A stretch of DNA of 64,000 nucleotides from Schistosoma mansoni (taxonomy: Eukaryota; Platyhelminthes; Trematoda; Strigeidida; Schistosomatidae), in assembly GCF_000237925.1 (NCBI RefSeq), contig NC_031499.1:2733316-2797315 (forward strand). Reading direction: 5' to 3'. Shown here in pieces: positions 26,729-37,329 of the stretch. Positions within the stretch are counted from its first letter, which is position 1. Each line of letters begins with the position of its first letter. Made by a program: the position numbers and the translations under genes. The notes beneath the pieces are model-generated. The model did not search any database and was not told the DNA's origin. It saw only the letters and a program-made list of their open reading frames with translations.

Positions 26729-26770
<42 letters not shown>

Positions 26771-29700
26771 GCGTATTTATGTATATATATTTATGTGACT
26801 ATAAATCTATACAACAAAAGATTCATTCAGCGGTAAAATTCACTTTTTTCCCAGTCATTACATTTACAACCATAAGTGCAACTTCGAGGTTCGAAGGTCA
26901 ATCAATAGACAATCAGCCAAAGTAGGTTTTATTCATCACAAATTAATATCACTTGCGATGCCCCCTAGTGATTTCCTAAGTATTTATTCATGAGGAGTTC
27001 CATAATAGGACGAAACAGCTGGTTAGTGCCCCCTAGTTTTCAATGATACCTCAACTGAGATTAATCTGTGACGAATAGAACCTACAAATTTGACGAATCC
27101 TCACAAAACCCGAACAACTAATTGATTGGAGCACGTCAATTCCTGGTAGTGTTCGATGACTTTCTGACACGACTACTTGATGTGGCTAATTTCGACCATC
27201 ATTTCACGTAATGTGGTTTCTGTAGTCGTGTGGCATTACTATCCCACGCGCAAGTAGTGTGTTGCTGAAGTTTAAGCGCGTGGTGGTTAATAACTCAAAT
27301 TTCAAGATGATTCCAGTATTATGTTGCATGTAAATAGCTCATACTCCTTGTTAGTTGTAAGCGTGCTCATCTTCCCTTATATTTTAGATCTAAGTCTCCG
27401 TTTCCTGACTGTAGTTGTGTTTCTTGACTTGACGCCACTTAACTCTTTTTACCGAGAGCTTTTGTAGCAGTATTTGTCATTAAAAGGTGTACCAATTAAG
27501 TTCTTAAACCTTGTCAACGTTATCCATCCCAGTACTATTTTTCAACTATCGTCAAAACTGTCAATTTCATAATGTTGTTCATCAGGGTTACCCGATATCT
27601 TTCTTCTTAGTTAATTTCGTCATAAATGGCTTAGAAACCACACTTCATATAACTTTGTGGGGATCAATCTTCTACCATGAGGTCCACTTATGGACTAGAA
27701 ATACTCAGGTGGTATGGTTTTATTTAGTGAAGACATTGACATAGTTCTTATTCTTGTGAATACCTTGAGCAGCAATCCAAACGTGTTCGGTTTGAGTTTC
27801 TCTCCTTCTAAATATAAAATTTTGTTTCAACACTGACCTAGCTTGAATAATTATAAGATGTGAAGTAGTTGAATCCATTAAACACTTCATTTACGTATCT
27901 CTAGTCACCGCCTACATCAACAGGCGATATTGTGTTGTAACGTTTTGATTGGCAGATGTTTCAATGTCATGCCGAAACGCTCTTTTTGTGAGTTTTATTA
28001 TATTTTCTGTTATCCAAGTTATTGTTATATTATCTATTAGCCAGTATAATCCTGTTTGTTACTTTATTTAAAGGTTGAAATCGGACAGCGTTTACACTTT
28101 CAACAACTCAACTATGTTCTCCTTAAAATGGGTTATAATTGGCCGGTTATGTAAGTATCAATGTTTTTGTATCCAAATGAATTTCCTGCTTTTACATAAC
28201 AGCCCATCGAGGGGATCTTTCAGCTACTTTTCATAGCAAGCGTACACTTTCCGAACGATTACTGAACTTCCCATGTACTCAAGTCTTTTGTGTCATATAT
28301 GTAGGCTTTGTTTTCTGATTGTGGTACGTAATATTTGGCCCAGCTGCAGGAATTTCATAAAAGCTATCATCTCTCTGAAGACTGCTGATAAATTTTACTG
28401 ATGTTCTTTTAGCAGTGTGCAGTCTTTGCCCAGATCATCTTGTTGATTGCTTTCAACCCATTGATATCGTTTAAATTGCACTTCGGGCACAAACCATTTG
28501 AACTAGTCATGTCTCGTCATACACAACATCTTTTGAGTCGACTTTTTCTAACCTCTTTCTTCCTTTGCGAGAAGACAGAATCCTTGGAGACGCTGATTGT
28601 TGATGGAAACAACTTTCTGTCAGAACGTTTTATAGCCAGCAGTACAAGTTCGCCCTCGGGCAGTAATTTCCTTCTCTTAAGCTTACCATTTTCCAACTGA
28701 CCTGCCGACATAATAAGACTTGATTGAACAAGTGGTTATAGCTCTTACGAGTCATTACGATAGGCAAGCTCAACTACCACTTTGAAAGGCATCAATGCTC
28801 CCCATATCCTTCTGACATATATCGCTTAATCTTACATTCTGAGACGCTACGAATAAACGTTTCAGGTATCCCCCAACCTTCCGTAGGAATGAGATAGTTG
28901 CAATTTCTATGTAACTGAGTAGTGACCAATGTCATGTTTGTCTGATTCAGAGTTAATAGATGTCACACTTTAATAAATGTAGTTTATTCAACGAATAAGT
29001 GAAGTGTTAGCAATAATGATTAATCCAAAGTTCATTTCTAGATAGACTTTGTTAACTTGAATTAGTGGATGAACCATTTTAGCCTATTGCTCGGTGGTAT
29101 AGTAAATTTTCTGGTAATGTGTTAGTATAAAAGAGCGCTTAACATAATTTTGAGGAATTTTCAACCAATTCCTGACCAATCGCAAAACAGCTTTTGTAAA
29201 AGGATAGCTTTTGTAATAGGAAATAATAACATTACAGAGCGTAAGTTGATTTTACACAATTATTAAATTTATTGTATTGGAACATTGGCTGTTGAGCTGC
29301 TGAGTTATAGTCGCGGTCAACTGCATTAAAGAATTCGATTATGCTAATCCATCGATATCGATGTGTTTAATTCGTTTTCTTTGTTCCCATCTTAATTCTA
29401 CAAATTATCTGAACACAGTATTTTACTCGACCGGGTGTCAGCGGATAATCTTAGTCGAATTCTTTAACAACGACAAAAACAGGCTGAGTTCGATATCCAC
29501 TGTTCCAGTTCACATACTATGCCACCTACTTCTAATAATGCAGTTTTTAACAGCATCCCTAAATTCATATATAACCCTGAATATGGGCATACCTTCTCGA
29601 TGTGATCCGAGCGCTGGAGAGATATGTTCAGTATAGAATTCTGTTTATTAGGTCGATGTTTGGAAGACTTGGTTGTTGATGTGAGATTGAAAACAGCTAA

Positions 29701-32700
29701 CATGCACTCTGTGTTGACCAAATTTAACGGAAGGTACTCCATTAATTTAGATTTAAGGAGACAGTAACACAGAGATGTTTAGGGAGTCAGCTTCACTGTT
29801 TACTATTCTTGATATAATGAGAAGTGGAGCTGGTGATTACGGTACTCCAGCATTTGATGTGAACCTTAGGTGTGAATATATCAAGTTAAGCTCGTTAATC
29901 GATAATTAGTTGAAATGTTTAGTGTTTATCAACGCTCTTCAGTTACCACAGGACCCGTCTTTTGATCCAACTAGTTACCAATCAGAACAATAATTGGAAG
30001 TTGATGGAAATATATCCTGAAAACCCAACAAGTATTGGATACAGAATGATAAAAGCTTTAGTGTTTGTATAATATTGTTATGGAAAGCTTTGGATATTTT
30101 GTATCGATATTCTCACTGGAGCTGATTGGTTGGAAAATAAACCAGTCGCTATGCACTAGTAAAGACTGTATCCTGTGGACATATAGATCGTCTAAAAATT
30201 TATATGGAGGGTAATGTTTTCAAAAAATTCTCATTCTTTGTAGCTTTAGACCAGCTGTTGTCTTCTGATATGACGCGCTCAGTCAATCAAAAGGTTCTGG
30301 GTTGATAGGCATTGTATTTGCATCGTTTAAAAACAAATAACTATTTTCTGTGTGACAGTTTCGACTTTATGAAGTCAGTTTTAGTATTTCTTATCCATCC
30401 ATATATTATATATTTAATGCTATTGCACCACAGTTCATAGTATCCTAACATCAACTCCATCCCACTCATTCAGAAAAACAATGATGACAATATGTTCATT
30501 TTTTCTTAAAACTTAAATTAATTTACCATAAAGATTTTCTAATATTCAATACCTTGTACTACCGTTCTGTAACAAACTATAGGTTAATTCAAATGCAATC
30601 AAATAGTAAGATGGGATAAGATTTTCACTAAGTTCATGAATTCGATTGATATTTCCAAGGTCGCATTCATTGAACAGCAATCATTTTTCTCGGTATTCGG
30701 AGGTGAATTGTATAAAACCCCTTAAATTAAATATGTTGCAGCCCTAAAGAAGGTCAGTTGTGAGTCGGCACATTACCAGCTTCTTTGACTATAAAGCTAA
30801 AGGATGTGGATTCGAATCACTTCAGGTGCATTAGTGTTCCCTCACAATGGGGTCTATGGATTCGTGACCAGTTCTGATTGACACAAAGCCTAAACAGATT
30901 GGAGTTCCTTAACAACTACCTTTAAACACTACCTAATATTTCCATCTAGTACATGTAATGTCAAGTCACTTAGATTAGTTGATCATTTTGCAACTTAATC
31001 TATAGAATTCGACAAACATAACAATAGTCATTACTTAGGGATTGTAGATTAGATTATATGTTTTGTAACTTATATAGTTGTTCACTTCCAAGCAGTATAA
31101 TGAAATAATCCACAGAAAAGTAACATTTCTACTTATTCAAAGTTAAGTCGTTTGTTTTTGTTTTGCTATTAGATCTATGATCGGTGATGATGTTTATGAT
31201 AATACTGATAATGATCAATGTAGTCAATGTGCTCGTAATCTTCTACATATTCCATTCGGTCGAATTATGGGGATGAGTACTAGGAAAGGTGAAGGTTTAT
31301 TTCTATTGGATATTTTAAATAATGCTCAACAATTTATGCTGAATCGAATGAAAGGTTCACAAAGTAAGCAAACAATCATCTGTGTTTATACATTCAAAAT
31401 ATACTTTTGTTTGTTTTGTCTTTGTAAATAGGAAATATATATATACATATATACTGTTGTAGCGATGTAATCTTCTCATTCAACGTCTCTCCCACTTATC
31501 ATTAAGTTAGTCATAATGTGTGAATAAAATGTGTTTGTAAAAATTAGTATAGAATTAATCTTGTTTCGGTCTAGTGATTGCGTAATTTTAGGGACTTATT
31601 TGGAGAGTCAAGAAATCTTCATGGCACCAGTCTTCTGTGTTTTAACTTTATGTTATGACAATTGAAGTGGTTCTTCTTCCTCCAGTAAAAACAGTAAGAT
31701 CGAAGAATTGCAGTGTTTCCTTATTTCCAAGTAAAAGCAGTAAGACTGCGAGCCCAACAAAGCGGATAAGTGCATAGCACCAAAGACATTCCAGATATAA
31801 CAGTGGCGACACATACGACCACCCAGTCACAAAAGTGCCGATGAAGTCATACAGTTATTACAAATCCTAACCTCAGTTCTAACTTTGACATCGCTGCTTT
31901 CTAGTTGTTCATTGTTTTGTTTGATTTTTCTTTTCCTTCATTAGATACCCGACTAACTCAAAATGAATCAGTTAATCCGTCATTGTTATGTCAAAATGAA
32001 ATAGCTGATCATTTAGGTGTAACATGTTTGGTAACAACAATGTTTGCCTATCCACGTCAAAAACCAATTAATTTGCAGACATTTCTTGGTTTACCAGTGA
32101 CATCAACACCAACAATGAAATGTAGTCATTTGTTGAAATCATCACCTGTAAGCGAATTATGCGGATTAACTCTGCAATATTGTCATGCAAGACTGTGCAG
32201 GTATGTATTCGAAAATAAATTTGGCGTAATTGGCTAATCTGATGCAAAATATGCGATATATTTTAGGTGGAAAGATTAAAAGAATGATTAACTCTGACTA
32301 GAAAAGAGCGTGGCTAAACTCAGACATGACGCTTTAACCGGGTTGATGGACACGGAAAGTCCACCTAGGGAGTTGGAAAACCCTGACTCCAAACCAATGG
32401 TGCATGTGGGCTTCAGTATCCTGAGGGAACGAATGGCGTATGAACCAATTGTTGGTCACCGGCTACCATGGGACTACATCTCTTTACGTTGCTCCACTGC
32501 CTTGTGGATTAGACCTTTAGGTCGTAGGTTCCTAGTGTGGCCCCCCAAGAAAACTACCTGCTTCGGTTCAGACGCCCGGGCAGTATTCCAGCCCTCACAC
32601 AAACTGAATGACGAAGTGTGCTGCATATATATTTGTTACTTCCTTGTACCAATGTTTGTGTTTAAATGAATAAATAAATGATAATGGACCAAATTAACCG

Positions 32701-32736
32701 ACTGAACATAGCTTATTCTAGAGATACATTCATTTC

Positions 32737-32772
<36 letters not shown>

Positions 32773-35700
32773 TTCGACTTTCTTGCCTTTTATTTAAAGC
32801 CTAGAATCTCGTTCAATTTCCTCCGGTCTATTTCCATTCAAGGTTAATAACAGTGATCCAACATCAATGGCGTTTGACACAGATCAACTTATTCATGTAT
32901 TTGATCAATTTACAGAATGGCCTTCAACGACAGTTAATGAAAAATCTTTTGTGAAATTGGCTGATCAGTTGTGCAGGTCGAGTTGCTTTTAAATATTATT
33001 TAATTGATAGTAAATTCTGAGAATGTAAACAATATTATAATTAACTATATTTTAAAGTAGTATAGCACAAGACTGAATATAATACGTGTGTATGCGATTA
33101 GTTGTATTCCTCATTTTCACTTTCGAAAATTTAATAGCTGTGTAGTTAAGATCTCTGATACCTTGATTTTATTGTAACAATACTATGAAGCTGTTAAATA
33201 GGCATTACGATGACGATTAGTTGATCGCTACAACCTTTGTACACAGAAGCCTTGCAAACGTTCATAGGACCAGCCCTTCTCAAACGAACATGATAACAAT
33301 AAATGCACGATAAAACATAACAGTCGTTTGTGCATATACAGTTATCACTGCTCATTCACTGTGTTCAGGTATTGTGTATTGCATTTGTCTGAGATGTTGC
33401 GTATTTGTGCCGTGGTGAAGCAGTGGCCTAATGGTTACGGCGTTCAACTTTCAGCGACTAAATTCCAATTTTGAACACGTTACTCCTACTCTGGCTTGGG
33501 CAACTGGTTATTATCATTAGCCCTTGCAGTGGGAGTGTGGCTCATATTTAAGTACCTGGAGAATTAATATTTTTATGTATATATGGATAGATTCCTGAAA
33601 AGACGACCATTCATTTAGTTCAAATTAAGCATTCGAGTGGTATTAATGACTGTCACCTAAAAAGAAATATCTTAAAATCAGATACACAAATCGGTATTTG
33701 ATTGCTGAGTAGTCGTAAGCTTTATTAATAACAGTACTACAATGAAGTTATAGTTAGTTTAGAAGTAAATGTCTTCGTACCTTCCTTAAAGTTGAGTTAT
33801 GAATGTTCTTACTGATAGAAAAGTATCACAGTACGCATTACAAACAGTTTAACACCTATGATTTACCCTTTATTGTTGAGAAATGTAACTTCGATACTCT
33901 AGTGAACGAGAATACAAGTGGGGACAACCAAATGTATTTGAATACAAAATTACAAAACGTCTTAGTAAAATCTGAGAACTATACAGTAAATACTTGATTT
34001 GCAAAATGTCAATCAATCGTCTCAGACTTCAGTTCCTTCATGTTCACACCAATCATTCTCTTTTCTTGGATCTTCTTAACTTTCTGCCTCTAGGCATTTC
34101 ACTTTCGATTGGTGATGATGACTAGGTTAGTTGTTTGACTAGATACTGTTCATTTTAATTTATATTATCACTTCTCTTTTCCTGATAGATTTTCTACTGT
34201 GCTTCATACTGCTTATTCAAAATACGAACCACATTACGTACTACAATATGCATTACAACTTACGTAAGTCGCCCATATCTCATACACCAAAATATATCTA
34301 CCTTTTAAAGTATATTTTAAAATAGATAGAATGGATGGGATGTGGTTTGCGGCAGAACTCGGGACGCGCGTTTCTACCTATTCGGGACTCGTCACCTGGA
34401 CGCACCTGCATACCAATGTTGATGCTTATCCGGGACTTAAACCCAGTACTTATCGTTTTAAACACTAACGCTTTTATTTCGTGGTGTTGATGTTGTTCGA
34501 CAACTCAAGCCCGTCCATATGAATGTCATGTTCTACGTTACTTAACACTAAAAGCTTTCAAGCAAACTACCGTTTGATTTTGCTTAGTGAACACTATTGG
34601 GGTACTATAGTAGCTTCGTCTAACCCATAGATTTATTTAATTCAGTGTGCACGAAACATATATCAATGATCAGCTTTTTTATCAGCAATAATTCCGTTTA
34701 TTTATGAGTTATATACTTTACGAACCTGGTCTCAGTTGGGTTATCATTGATAATCATGGAGCACTGGATGGCTTTTTGGTCTAAGAATGAAACTTCTTAA
34801 CATAGTGCACCTATAATAATCTAATTAAGGCTACTCCGTAACAAATACAACCTGTAATCTTTACAAAACTCCAACTGAAGTTTGTTTACTGTTTTTGTCC
34901 ATATTCCATACCATTTTTTGCAGTTCTGATGTAAACTCAGCTTGGAAGCATTTGCCAGTTTTGACATGCACAAATAAAGAAGATCAACTAGTAAGTGTGA
35001 TCGATATGTTTAATTCTTCCTCCCCCCCTCTAATGGAACTATATTAAAACTAAGGAAACAATTGACTTGGTACAAATAAAACATTAGTGACGTTACAGAG
35101 ATCATTAAATTGTGACAATTTTCCCATGAAATTAAAATCTAAGCCATCAAATGAATAAATTCCTGGGGACGAAACGCTTAGTCGGTTGACCAAGTTTATG
35201 TAGGCTATATTTATCACAGATTGTTTTCATATATAGTATCACTGAAAATCAGGAAATACGAAACAGCTGTTTCATCCTAGTTAGGAACTTTTCATCAGTA
35301 CACATCCACCACTCTTTCACAGGTCAAATCCAGAACTTTCACTTCTCATAGCAAACAATTAACCATTAACTTGGCTTTCGACATTAATCAATTCGTGATA
35401 AAGCGTAACAGTCATATAATATCATTATGGACAACCGTTTCGCTCTCTACATAAGTCTGAACCTGTACTAGTCATCATCAAACACATTACTATTGTGTTG
35501 TGGAAATTGTTGAGTTTATATTGATATCATGAATCGATCAGCGCTAGGCCACCATTGAAAACTTGGAAGCACTAGATAGCCTTTTCGTCCTAGTATGGGA
35601 CTGGTGAACAGTGCACATCCACGATCCTGTACTCAGGACTCGAACCCAGGACCTTCGGTCTCTCACGCGAACGCTTAAGCTCTAGACCACTGAGATAGCA

Positions 35701-37030
35701 TCCAACGGTGTTGATATCTAACTTCCACCAATTCACGATATTACGCTACCGTTCACCATTGTCTTCAGTGAGTAACTGCCTCGCAGCAGACACAGTCGGA
35801 CTGTACTGGTCACATCTTCTCACTAGACCTCCAGGAAATCTATCTTGAAGCTAGTTACTAGTGAGCACATGATAACTTAATAAGATGATCGACTAAAATA
35901 ATATAAGTTGTTAAAATGTTGTCAGAAGGATTAAAATGAATATCAATTGAATAATCAATTTAATTTTTCATCATTGTTGGACAAATCATTTAATTTTGGT
36001 AATCAGCAAAGAAATCTACAATGCTGGTAGTTCATTTCATCTTGTATGGAAATAGTCCATTTCGTTCACATACTATTTACTATGTAGACCAAATACGTTA
36101 GATTGCAGTAACTATAGAACTTCACTATTGAGGTTGTTTAATATCACTTTCAATGTTCAATAAATCTGTTGTGTCCAGCGCTGTTGACTATTTTTCCGTA
36201 GATGTAAATGTTTCAATAATTTGAAACTGTCTGCACCTATCTTACTATGAACATATCAGTGTACTGCAGCCCAATATGCTGGGTGAAAAATACAAATAAA
36301 GGCGGCATGCTTGAACATCTAGGCTACCTGTTCCTGCTATCTAGATATTTCAACAAGTTATCTAGTTTTGTTTGTTTTAAAACATCACTATGGCTATTAA
36401 TCGTATAACCTATTCAGGTGCGTTTCTGAAAAGTGTACAAATTTTCGTTCTACACGTTACAAAGGCCCAAACAGAGATATAGTGGTTGCTGGCATTATGT
36501 AGCGAAAAGAATGTACATTATTTAGATATCGATTGACTAGGCTGCTAACTTCTAGCTGGCGATCACTCAATATTTATCGTGAGAATCGACCAAGAAGTAA
36601 GAAATGGAAACTTGTTGAAATACATTATGCTAAAAATTCTATATTGTACCAAAAATATAATATAAGATAAAGCTAATGATAATAATAATAATAAAATTAG
36701 GGGTTGGAGTTAGATCTTCAGTTAAAATGACTGTTCCTTATGTATCACTTGGCCAATTAAAATAACGCAAAGAGATAACACATCAATTAAGCATTGAAAT
36801 CATTATGAGAACAACCTCAACTTCAATGATTTATTTGTCTGCTTTAAGTACGTGTATTATATTGTTCTAATCTGCAGTTTACTTTGTTAAATTATAATTC
36901 ACTATGATGCTTATATAATTCTTATTCGTATCTACTTTTTCAGATACGTCTATTCATCTTTCTAGCGTCTAGAAATGTACTTGCCTCATGTTTACGTTTA
37001 ATGGGAATCAGACCGTTGAGTGCGATATAA
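14197..37030 (+). CDS. RARS2: Arginyl-tRNA synthetase, mitochondrial type (14 exons, 5' incomplete)
   Basis: Joins arginine to tRNA-Arg, a class I aminoacyl-tRNA synthetase; the closest match by eye is the mitochondrial enzyme. The 14 exons join without any phase conflict into 593 residues plus stop. In order: end of the N-terminal domain; [18 protein letters not shown] with the class I HIGH motif written [35 protein letters not shown] (compare FQLFGYEEKLQSNPLQH in human RARS2); [39 protein letters not shown] in place of [17 protein letters not shown]; and the terminal [15 protein letters not shown]. Human RARS2 is 578 residues, so this protein has insertions even without its N-terminus. Upstream exon(s) and the targeting peptide were not found, and mitochondrial location is inferred from similarity. 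Large introns hold LINE, SINE and gag remnants. Confidence 0.9.
14437..14576 (+). CDS. RARS2: RARS2 exon with HIGH motif
   Basis: Encodes [17 protein letters not shown] and [12 protein letters not shown]. The intron before it is only 69 bases. The codon split AG/C restores serine exactly as in the family. Ends in phase 1 before gtaact. Confidence 0.95.
15530..16072 (+). repeat. Dispersed repeat family 5 with AAATA tail
   Basis: In an intron of the synthetase gene. Contains 'ccgggttgatggacacgga' and 'cttgtgggttagacctttag', and ends in an (AAATA)n-like tail near 16050-16072. Copies at 32325-32680 (same strand) and 20200-20590 and 37330-37680 (opposite strand). The tail and the tRNA-like head seen at 37580-37680 suggest a retroposed SINE of about 500-600 bp. 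Confidence 0.7.
16305..16381 (+). CDS. RARS2: RARS2 exon
   Basis: Follows 'acttccag' and encodes [18 protein letters not shown] then NPIEHLYK, before donor gtaagt. The RNPIEHLYK segment lines up with SNPLQHLFE in human RARS2. Confidence 0.93.
16900..17060 (-). repeat. tRNA-like SINE remnant
   Basis: The minus strand holds a B-box-like segment near 16995 and an A-box-like segment near 17035, similar to family 1. The rest is diverged. Confidence 0.35.
17380..17700 (+). repeat. SINE family 1, decayed, with leader unit
   Basis: The leader (ctctagtgagaagcctgg) and the head 'accattgggtgccac' are recognisable, followed by diverged A and B boxes. The hammerhead core is lost. Confidence 0.5.
18500..18690 (+). 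repeat. SINE family 2 with decayed hammerhead
   Basis: Core CTGACGA at 18619-18625 and GAAA at 18641-18644 survive, but stem II (GUCC against GAAC) no longer pairs well. It sits in an intron of the synthetase gene. Confidence 0.5.
19508..19699 (+). CDS. RARS2: RARS2 exon
   Basis: 64 codons starting [10 protein letters not shown] (human VYVQVNKEA) and ending [19 protein letters not shown] before gtaaaa. The middle is Asn/Ser-rich and weakly conserved. Confidence 0.92.
19838..20130 (+). mobile_element. LINE 3' end (family B)
   Basis: Encodes broken pieces such as [24 protein letters not shown] and [13 protein letters not shown], the same 3' end as the minus-strand copy at 38705-39497 (GGQTKTWHQSLKSLTSDLRH). 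It is strongly 5' truncated. The intron location is non-coding. Confidence 0.75.
20200..20590 (-). repeat. Dispersed repeat family 5
   Basis: Reverse complement of 15530-16072, sharing 'ccatgtgagaggatttcgag' and 'gcgagaaggcagtgagtagg'. Its apparent open frame of 91 codons is a feature of the repeat, since the same frame recurs at 37336. Confidence 0.7.
21954..22060 (+). CDS. RARS2: RARS2 exon
   Basis: After 'tctttatag' it encodes [20 protein letters not shown] and then [15 protein letters not shown], matching the segment of RARS2 that reads YFDEYSGESFYREK. Ends in phase 2 at gtaagt. Confidence 0.92.
22430..22900 (+). mobile_element. Gag fragment of a Gypsy-type LTR retrotransposon (fossil)
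   Basis: Coding-like sequence resembling the gag of schistosome Gypsy-type elements, lying in an intron of the synthetase gene. It is broken and only part of gag remains. No neighbouring pol or terminal repeats were recognised. It is old and directly abutted by a SINE. Confidence 0.5.
22880..23015 (-). repeat. SINE family 1, partial
   Basis: Minus-strand unit with the B box and GAAAC. The hammerhead core reads TTGAGAA and is unlikely to be active. It abuts the gag fossil. Confidence 0.6.
23090..23491 (+). repeat. Dispersed repeat shared with 8330-8620
   Basis: The first part (to about 23340) matches 8330-8620. The remainder runs directly into the 5' end of the SR2 LINE, so the LINE may have inserted into this repeat. 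Confidence 0.45.
23492..25975 (+). mobile_element. SR2-type (RTE clade) LINE, 5' complete, 3' truncated
   Basis: The 5' leader (about 174 bases) matches that of the copy at 61292 and leads to the same ATG at 23666. The apurinic endonuclease domain follows ([41 protein letters not shown]), then reverse transcriptase ([60 protein letters not shown]). Compared with the second copy, an 8-base deletion near 24875 and a deletion near 25797 shift the frame. Homology stops at about 25975, in the sequence after the FADD motif, so the part corresponding to 4556-5262 is absent. Inserted in sense in an intron of the synthetase gene. Confidence 0.92.
26103..26207 (+). CDS. RARS2: RARS2 exon
   Basis: After 'ggttttttttccag' it encodes [12 protein letters not shown] and [13 protein letters not shown], the strand-turn region that reads MRSDGTSLYATRD in human RARS2. 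It lies 130 bases downstream of the broken end of an SR2 LINE and 35 bases upstream of a fold-back element. Confidence 0.92.
26243..26564. repeat. Fold-back element with long inverted ends and inner hairpin
   Basis: The left arm (26243-26309) and the right arm (26498-26564) are reverse complements over 67 bases with only about five differences. Inside, 26457-26477 and 26481-26501 form a perfect 21-bp hairpin with a three-base loop. The outer ends read 'gtggtggtcgatatt'. It lies 35 bases after an exon of the synthetase, entirely within the intron. The arm sequence 'taacggttatca' also occurs near 6979, in the LTR-like repeat. Confidence 0.8.
26652..26712 (+). CDS. RARS2: RARS2 exon
   Basis: A 61-base exon encoding [20 protein letters not shown] (human [20 protein letters not shown]), one of the best conserved stretches. 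A (TA)n run starts about 20 bases after its donor. Confidence 0.95.
26731..26770. repeat. Microsatellite (TA)n
   Basis: About 20 TA units immediately downstream of the small synthetase exon that ends at 26712. Confidence 0.9.
27490..27960 (+). mobile_element. Decayed LINE reverse transcriptase (family B)
   Basis: Reads in broken frames as pieces resembling the GVRQG region ([20 protein letters not shown]) and the later [11 protein letters not shown] segment, which precedes the part seen at 38705-39497. Many substitutions indicate an old copy in a synthetase intron. Confidence 0.5.
28074..28150 (+). CDS. RARS2: RARS2 exon
   Basis: Encodes [20 protein letters not shown] then YNWPV, matching [20 protein letters not shown] of human RARS2. 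The intron before it holds a decayed LINE piece. Confidence 0.94.
28151..31172. other. Large RARS2 intron
   Basis: No host exon was recognised. A minus-strand open stretch at 28517-28711 ([17 protein letters not shown]) looks coding-like but I cannot assign it. The interval 30740-30900 resembles a diverged tRNA-like SINE with a GGATTCGAATC B box. Confidence 0.4.
31173..31363 (+). CDS. RARS2: RARS2 exon with KMSKS-region
   Basis: Encodes an acidic insertion ([11 protein letters not shown]) and then [19 protein letters not shown] and [16 protein letters not shown]. The KMSKS signature is degenerate, as it is in the mitochondrial enzymes (MKTRRGD in human). Confidence 0.94.
31945..32200 (+). 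CDS. RARS2: RARS2 exon
   Basis: Encodes [20 protein letters not shown] and [11 protein letters not shown], matching ETAERVGLAALI and LQYTHARLHSLEE. This is the start of the anticodon-binding helical region. Confidence 0.94.
32325..32680 (+). repeat. Dispersed repeat family 5 with AAATA tail
   Basis: Shares 'ccgggttgatggacacgga' with 15530-16072 and ends in 'gaataaataaatgataatgg'. It is in the intron after the exon ending 32200. Confidence 0.7.
32737..32771. repeat. Microsatellite (ATT)n
   Basis: About 12 ATT units close to the acceptor of the next synthetase exon. Confidence 0.95.
32800..32976 (+). CDS. RARS2: RARS2 exon
   Basis: 59 codons with [13 protein letters not shown] and [16 protein letters not shown] 35-base (ATT)n run lies about 30 bases upstream of the acceptor. 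Confidence 0.88.
33360..33560 (+). repeat. tRNA-like SINE (separate type)
   Basis: Has a clear A-box-like segment (agtggcctaatggttacggc) but a weak B box. It differs from families 1-3. No second full copy is seen in this window. Confidence 0.4.
33860..34125 (+). repeat. Dispersed repeat family 4
   Basis: Matches the reverse complement of 10826-11130 and ends just before the synthetase exon at 34189. Confidence 0.6.
34189..34263 (+). CDS. RARS2: RARS2 exon
   Basis: Encodes [20 protein letters not shown] and YALQLT, corresponding to the helix with YLLTLSHLAAVAHKTLQ. Confidence 0.85.
34330..34480 (-). repeat. SINE family 2, decayed hammerhead
   Basis: The minus strand keeps GACGAGUCCC, GAAAC and GCGCGUC, but CUGA is mutated to GUGA and stem II ends GGUA, so the ribozyme is probably dead. 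Confidence 0.55.
34690..34815 (-). repeat. SINE family 1 fragment
   Basis: Short diverged minus-strand piece with the tail and GAAAC region only. It lies in an intron. Confidence 0.35.
34924..34990 (+). CDS. RARS2: RARS2 exon
   Basis: After 'attttttgcag', encodes [20 protein letters not shown] then QL, before gtaagt. This loop is weakly conserved. The exon is supported by phase and position. Confidence 0.8.
35520..35880 (-). repeat. SINE family 1 with leader unit
   Basis: Holds B box and A box in minus orientation and the head 'ccaacggtgttgatatctaa', followed by the leader unit (35780-35880). In this subfamily the ribozyme core reads TTCACCA rather than CTGANGA, as at 41945-42180. Confidence 0.7.
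36944..37030 (+). CDS. RARS2: RARS2 last exon and stop
   Basis: Encodes [20 protein letters not shown] then GIRPLSAI and TAA, matching [20 protein letters not shown] and GITPVCRM of human RARS2. Confidence 0.94.
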   Translation: MRLFIFLASRNVLASCLRLMGIRPLSAI

Positions 37031-37176
37031 CGGTTATTATTATTATGATGAAAAATTAATCCTTCCATGCTTGAGTTCATATGTCAGTGTATAATATAGA
37101 TTGATTAAACAAACTACCCTTTTTCCTCACTTACACTTACTCTCTTTTCTATGTACAGTTATCATTTATTGTTTAA

Positions 37177-37182
37177 AATAAA
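37177..37182 (+). promoter_or_regulatory. Candidate RARS2 polyadenylation signal
   Basis: AATAAA 147 bases after the stop codon. It is the first such hexamer downstream; use is inferred. Confidence 0.4.
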
Positions 37183-37329
37183 TTATTATCGTCAATCGTA
37201 TGTATTTTATTGTGTATCACTGGGCTTTTAACAAAGAACTGGAGTTAACAGACTACCTTTGTCTATGAATACATTATATAGATATCTTCAAGAATGTCCC
37301 ACAAACTATCGGATGAAAGAGTTTTGACG

